Below, piece by piece: positions 5,152 through 5,851 of a DNA stretch of 5,851 nt (position 1 is its first letter; each line of letters starts with the position of its first letter). A program made the position numbers and the translations under genes. The stretch is from Natronohydrobacter sp. (lineage in GTDB: Bacteria; Pseudomonadota; Alphaproteobacteria; Rhodobacterales; Rhodobacteraceae): positions 1-5,851 of the forward strand of contig SKGU01000386.1 in the NCBI GenBank assembly GCA_007117255.1, read 5' to 3'. The notes beneath the pieces were generated by a model. It saw only the letters and a list, made by a program, of their open reading frames with translations. It had not been told where the DNA came from and did not search any database.

Positions 5152-5851
5152 TCAGTTGCGCAAGGACCACCAGCCCCGACGCTTTGGTTCTTTCGGCGCG
5201 GCTGTCTCTGTCGTGCTGTCCGCAGTCGGTGCCGATGTTTCAGCATCGGTTGTTTCAGCATCGGTTGTTTCAGCAGCGGTTGCTTCAGCAGCGGTTGTTT
5301 CGGCTGCCGGTGTCGCGCTTTCAGCAACGGCAGTGGCCGTTACAGCAACAGGTGTCGCGCTGTCCTCAGCGAGTGCCGGTGTTTCGGCATCCGGCTCCAC
5401 AGTCTCGACCGGGCGGGGCTGCGGCGCGTCAGCTTCCGCCACGGGGGCAGCTTCGACGCTTTCGACCGCAGGTTCTGCCGCAATCACAGCGTCAGCCGAC
5501 ACTGGAACGGACGTCGCCGCCACATCTTCAGCCTGCGCCTGTTCAGGCGCATCTTGTGCTGCCGCTGGCGGCTCTGCGCTGTCAGGCACTGTGACCGGGT
5601 CAACTGCCGGTTCCTTGGCTTTGGCAGGCTTTCGGCGGCTGCGCGCAGGCTTCTTCACCGGCGCTTCTGCTGTGCCTTCGCCCGCAACCACCTCACTGCT
5701 CGGCACCTCGCCATCTGGCGCTGGTTCGGCAGGTTTTGCCTTGGCTGGCGTCTTGCGTGTGCGCGTGCGCTTCGGTTTCGCGGGTGGCTCTGGCTGCGGC
5801 TCGACCGTTGCCGTTGCTTCGCCAGTCGCCTCTACAGGCGCTGGCGCTGGC
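5152..5851 (-). CDS. rne: C-terminal scaffold region of ribonuclease E (partial, 5' end outside window)
   Basis: About 232 residues are open to the window edge, with the stop TGA at 5152-5154. There is no catalytic domain here; the segment is a low-complexity tail rich in Ala, Pro, Glu, Thr and Val, with basic patches KPKRTRTRK (5778-5752) and KKPARSRRKPAKAK (5655-5614). It ends in PKRRGWWSLRN. In RNase E such disordered, acidic tails with Arg/Lys-rich RNA-binding patches scaffold the RNA degradosome, and in Caulobacter crescentus a C-terminal GWW motif is the docking site for polynucleotide phosphorylase. The combination makes RNase E the best call. Alternatives are other Ala/Pro-rich proteins (TonB-like, FtsK-like or histone-like tails), which would not be expected to end in RRGWW. 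A GTG at 5706 is an internal Val codon, not a start, because the frame continues upstream without a stop. The tail contains a pentapeptide repeat tract at 5237-5311. Confidence 0.72.
   Translation of the reverse strand, partial: PAPAPVEATGEATATVEPQPEPPAKPKRTRTRKTPAKAKPAEPAPDGEVPSSEVVAGEGTAEAPVKKPARSRRKPAKAKEPAVDPVTVPDSAEPPAAAQDAPEQAQAEDVAATSVPVSADAVIAAEPAVESVEAAPVAEADAPQPRPVETVEPDAETPALAEDSATPVAVTATAVAESATPAAETTAAEATAAETTDAETTDAETSAPTADSTTETAAPKEPKRRGWWSLRN
5237..5311 (-). repeat. 15-bp tandem repeats encoding a pentapeptide tract
   Basis: Five head-to-tail 15-bp units lie inside the RNase E-like tail. On the plus strand, copies 1 and 2 (5237-5251, 5252-5266) are identical (GTTTCAGCATCGGTT). 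Copy 3 (5267-5281) differs by one base, copy 4 (5282-5296) by two, and copy 5 (5297-5311) is degenerate. In the coding direction they give a T-[DA]-A-E-T pentapeptide pattern. Copies are most alike toward the 3' end of the gene, which suggests recent duplication there. Being a multiple of three, the unit can expand or shrink without a frameshift. Confidence 0.85.

Noticed and set aside
5091..5327. A minus-strand frame with repeated KQPLL/KQPML units
   Set aside because: Same 15-bp repeat read in another frame, and it runs through the terminator hairpin.
5133..5594. A plus-strand frame with repeated RLFQ/HRLFQ units
   Set aside because: The periodicity is the mirror image of the 15-bp repeats in the RNase E-like tail, so it is a shadow rather than a real repeat protein.
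1..5851. CRISPR array, tRNA, rRNA, toxin-antitoxin or defence system
   Set aside because: The only direct repeats are two short contiguous tandem arrays without spacers, no RNA gene fold was recognised, and all real genes fit housekeeping or transporter families.

Overview
This window reads as ordinary chromosomal DNA from an alphaproteobacterium of the order Rhodobacterales (Rhodobacteraceae type). The grounds are the GC-rich codon use, a long class II (vitamin B12-dependent) ribonucleotide reductase, a DUF1489 protein (a family I know mainly from Alphaproteobacteria), an RNase E-like tail ending in a GWW motif, and an intergenic TTGCCAAAAATACTC motif that I remember as common in this group. 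Genus cannot be fixed from the sequence alone.

Layout. 1-25: a short flank beyond the nrdJ stop codon that may be the edge of a repeat or mobile element. 26-2290 (-): nrdJ, adenosylcobalamin-dependent ribonucleotide reductase, complete. 2291-2429: a compact divergent promoter region with one sigma70-like promoter for each direction. 2430-3641 (+): a 12-helix major facilitator transporter, followed after 10 nt by 3652-4080 (+), a DUF1489 protein, very likely one transcript. 4081-4178: a convergent intergenic gap with a 17-bp tandem repeat (almost three copies). 4179-4997 (-): a CcdA-type thiol-disulfide transporter. 4998-5151: the ccdA leader, with a good intrinsic terminator serving the upstream gene. 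5152-5851 (-): the C-terminal part of a long Ala/Pro/Glu/Thr-rich protein, best read as the unstructured degradosome-scaffold tail of RNase E, cut off by the window edge.

How the genes relate. They are mostly independent housekeeping functions rather than one pathway: deoxynucleotide synthesis (nrdJ), membrane export or import (MFS), unknown (DUF1489), reductant supply for periplasmic cytochrome c assembly (ccdA) and RNA decay (rne). One loose link is thiol redox: class II reductases and CcdA both normally draw electrons from thioredoxin. That is family knowledge, not evidence of co-regulation.

I looked for an undescribed system (arrays, unusual fusions, non-coding RNA, toxin/antitoxin or defence genes) and found none. 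The most useful leads are small: the 17-bp repeat cluster, the pentapeptide repeats plus GWW motif in the RNase E-like tail, the face-to-face promoters at nrdJ, and the possible element boundary at position 25.
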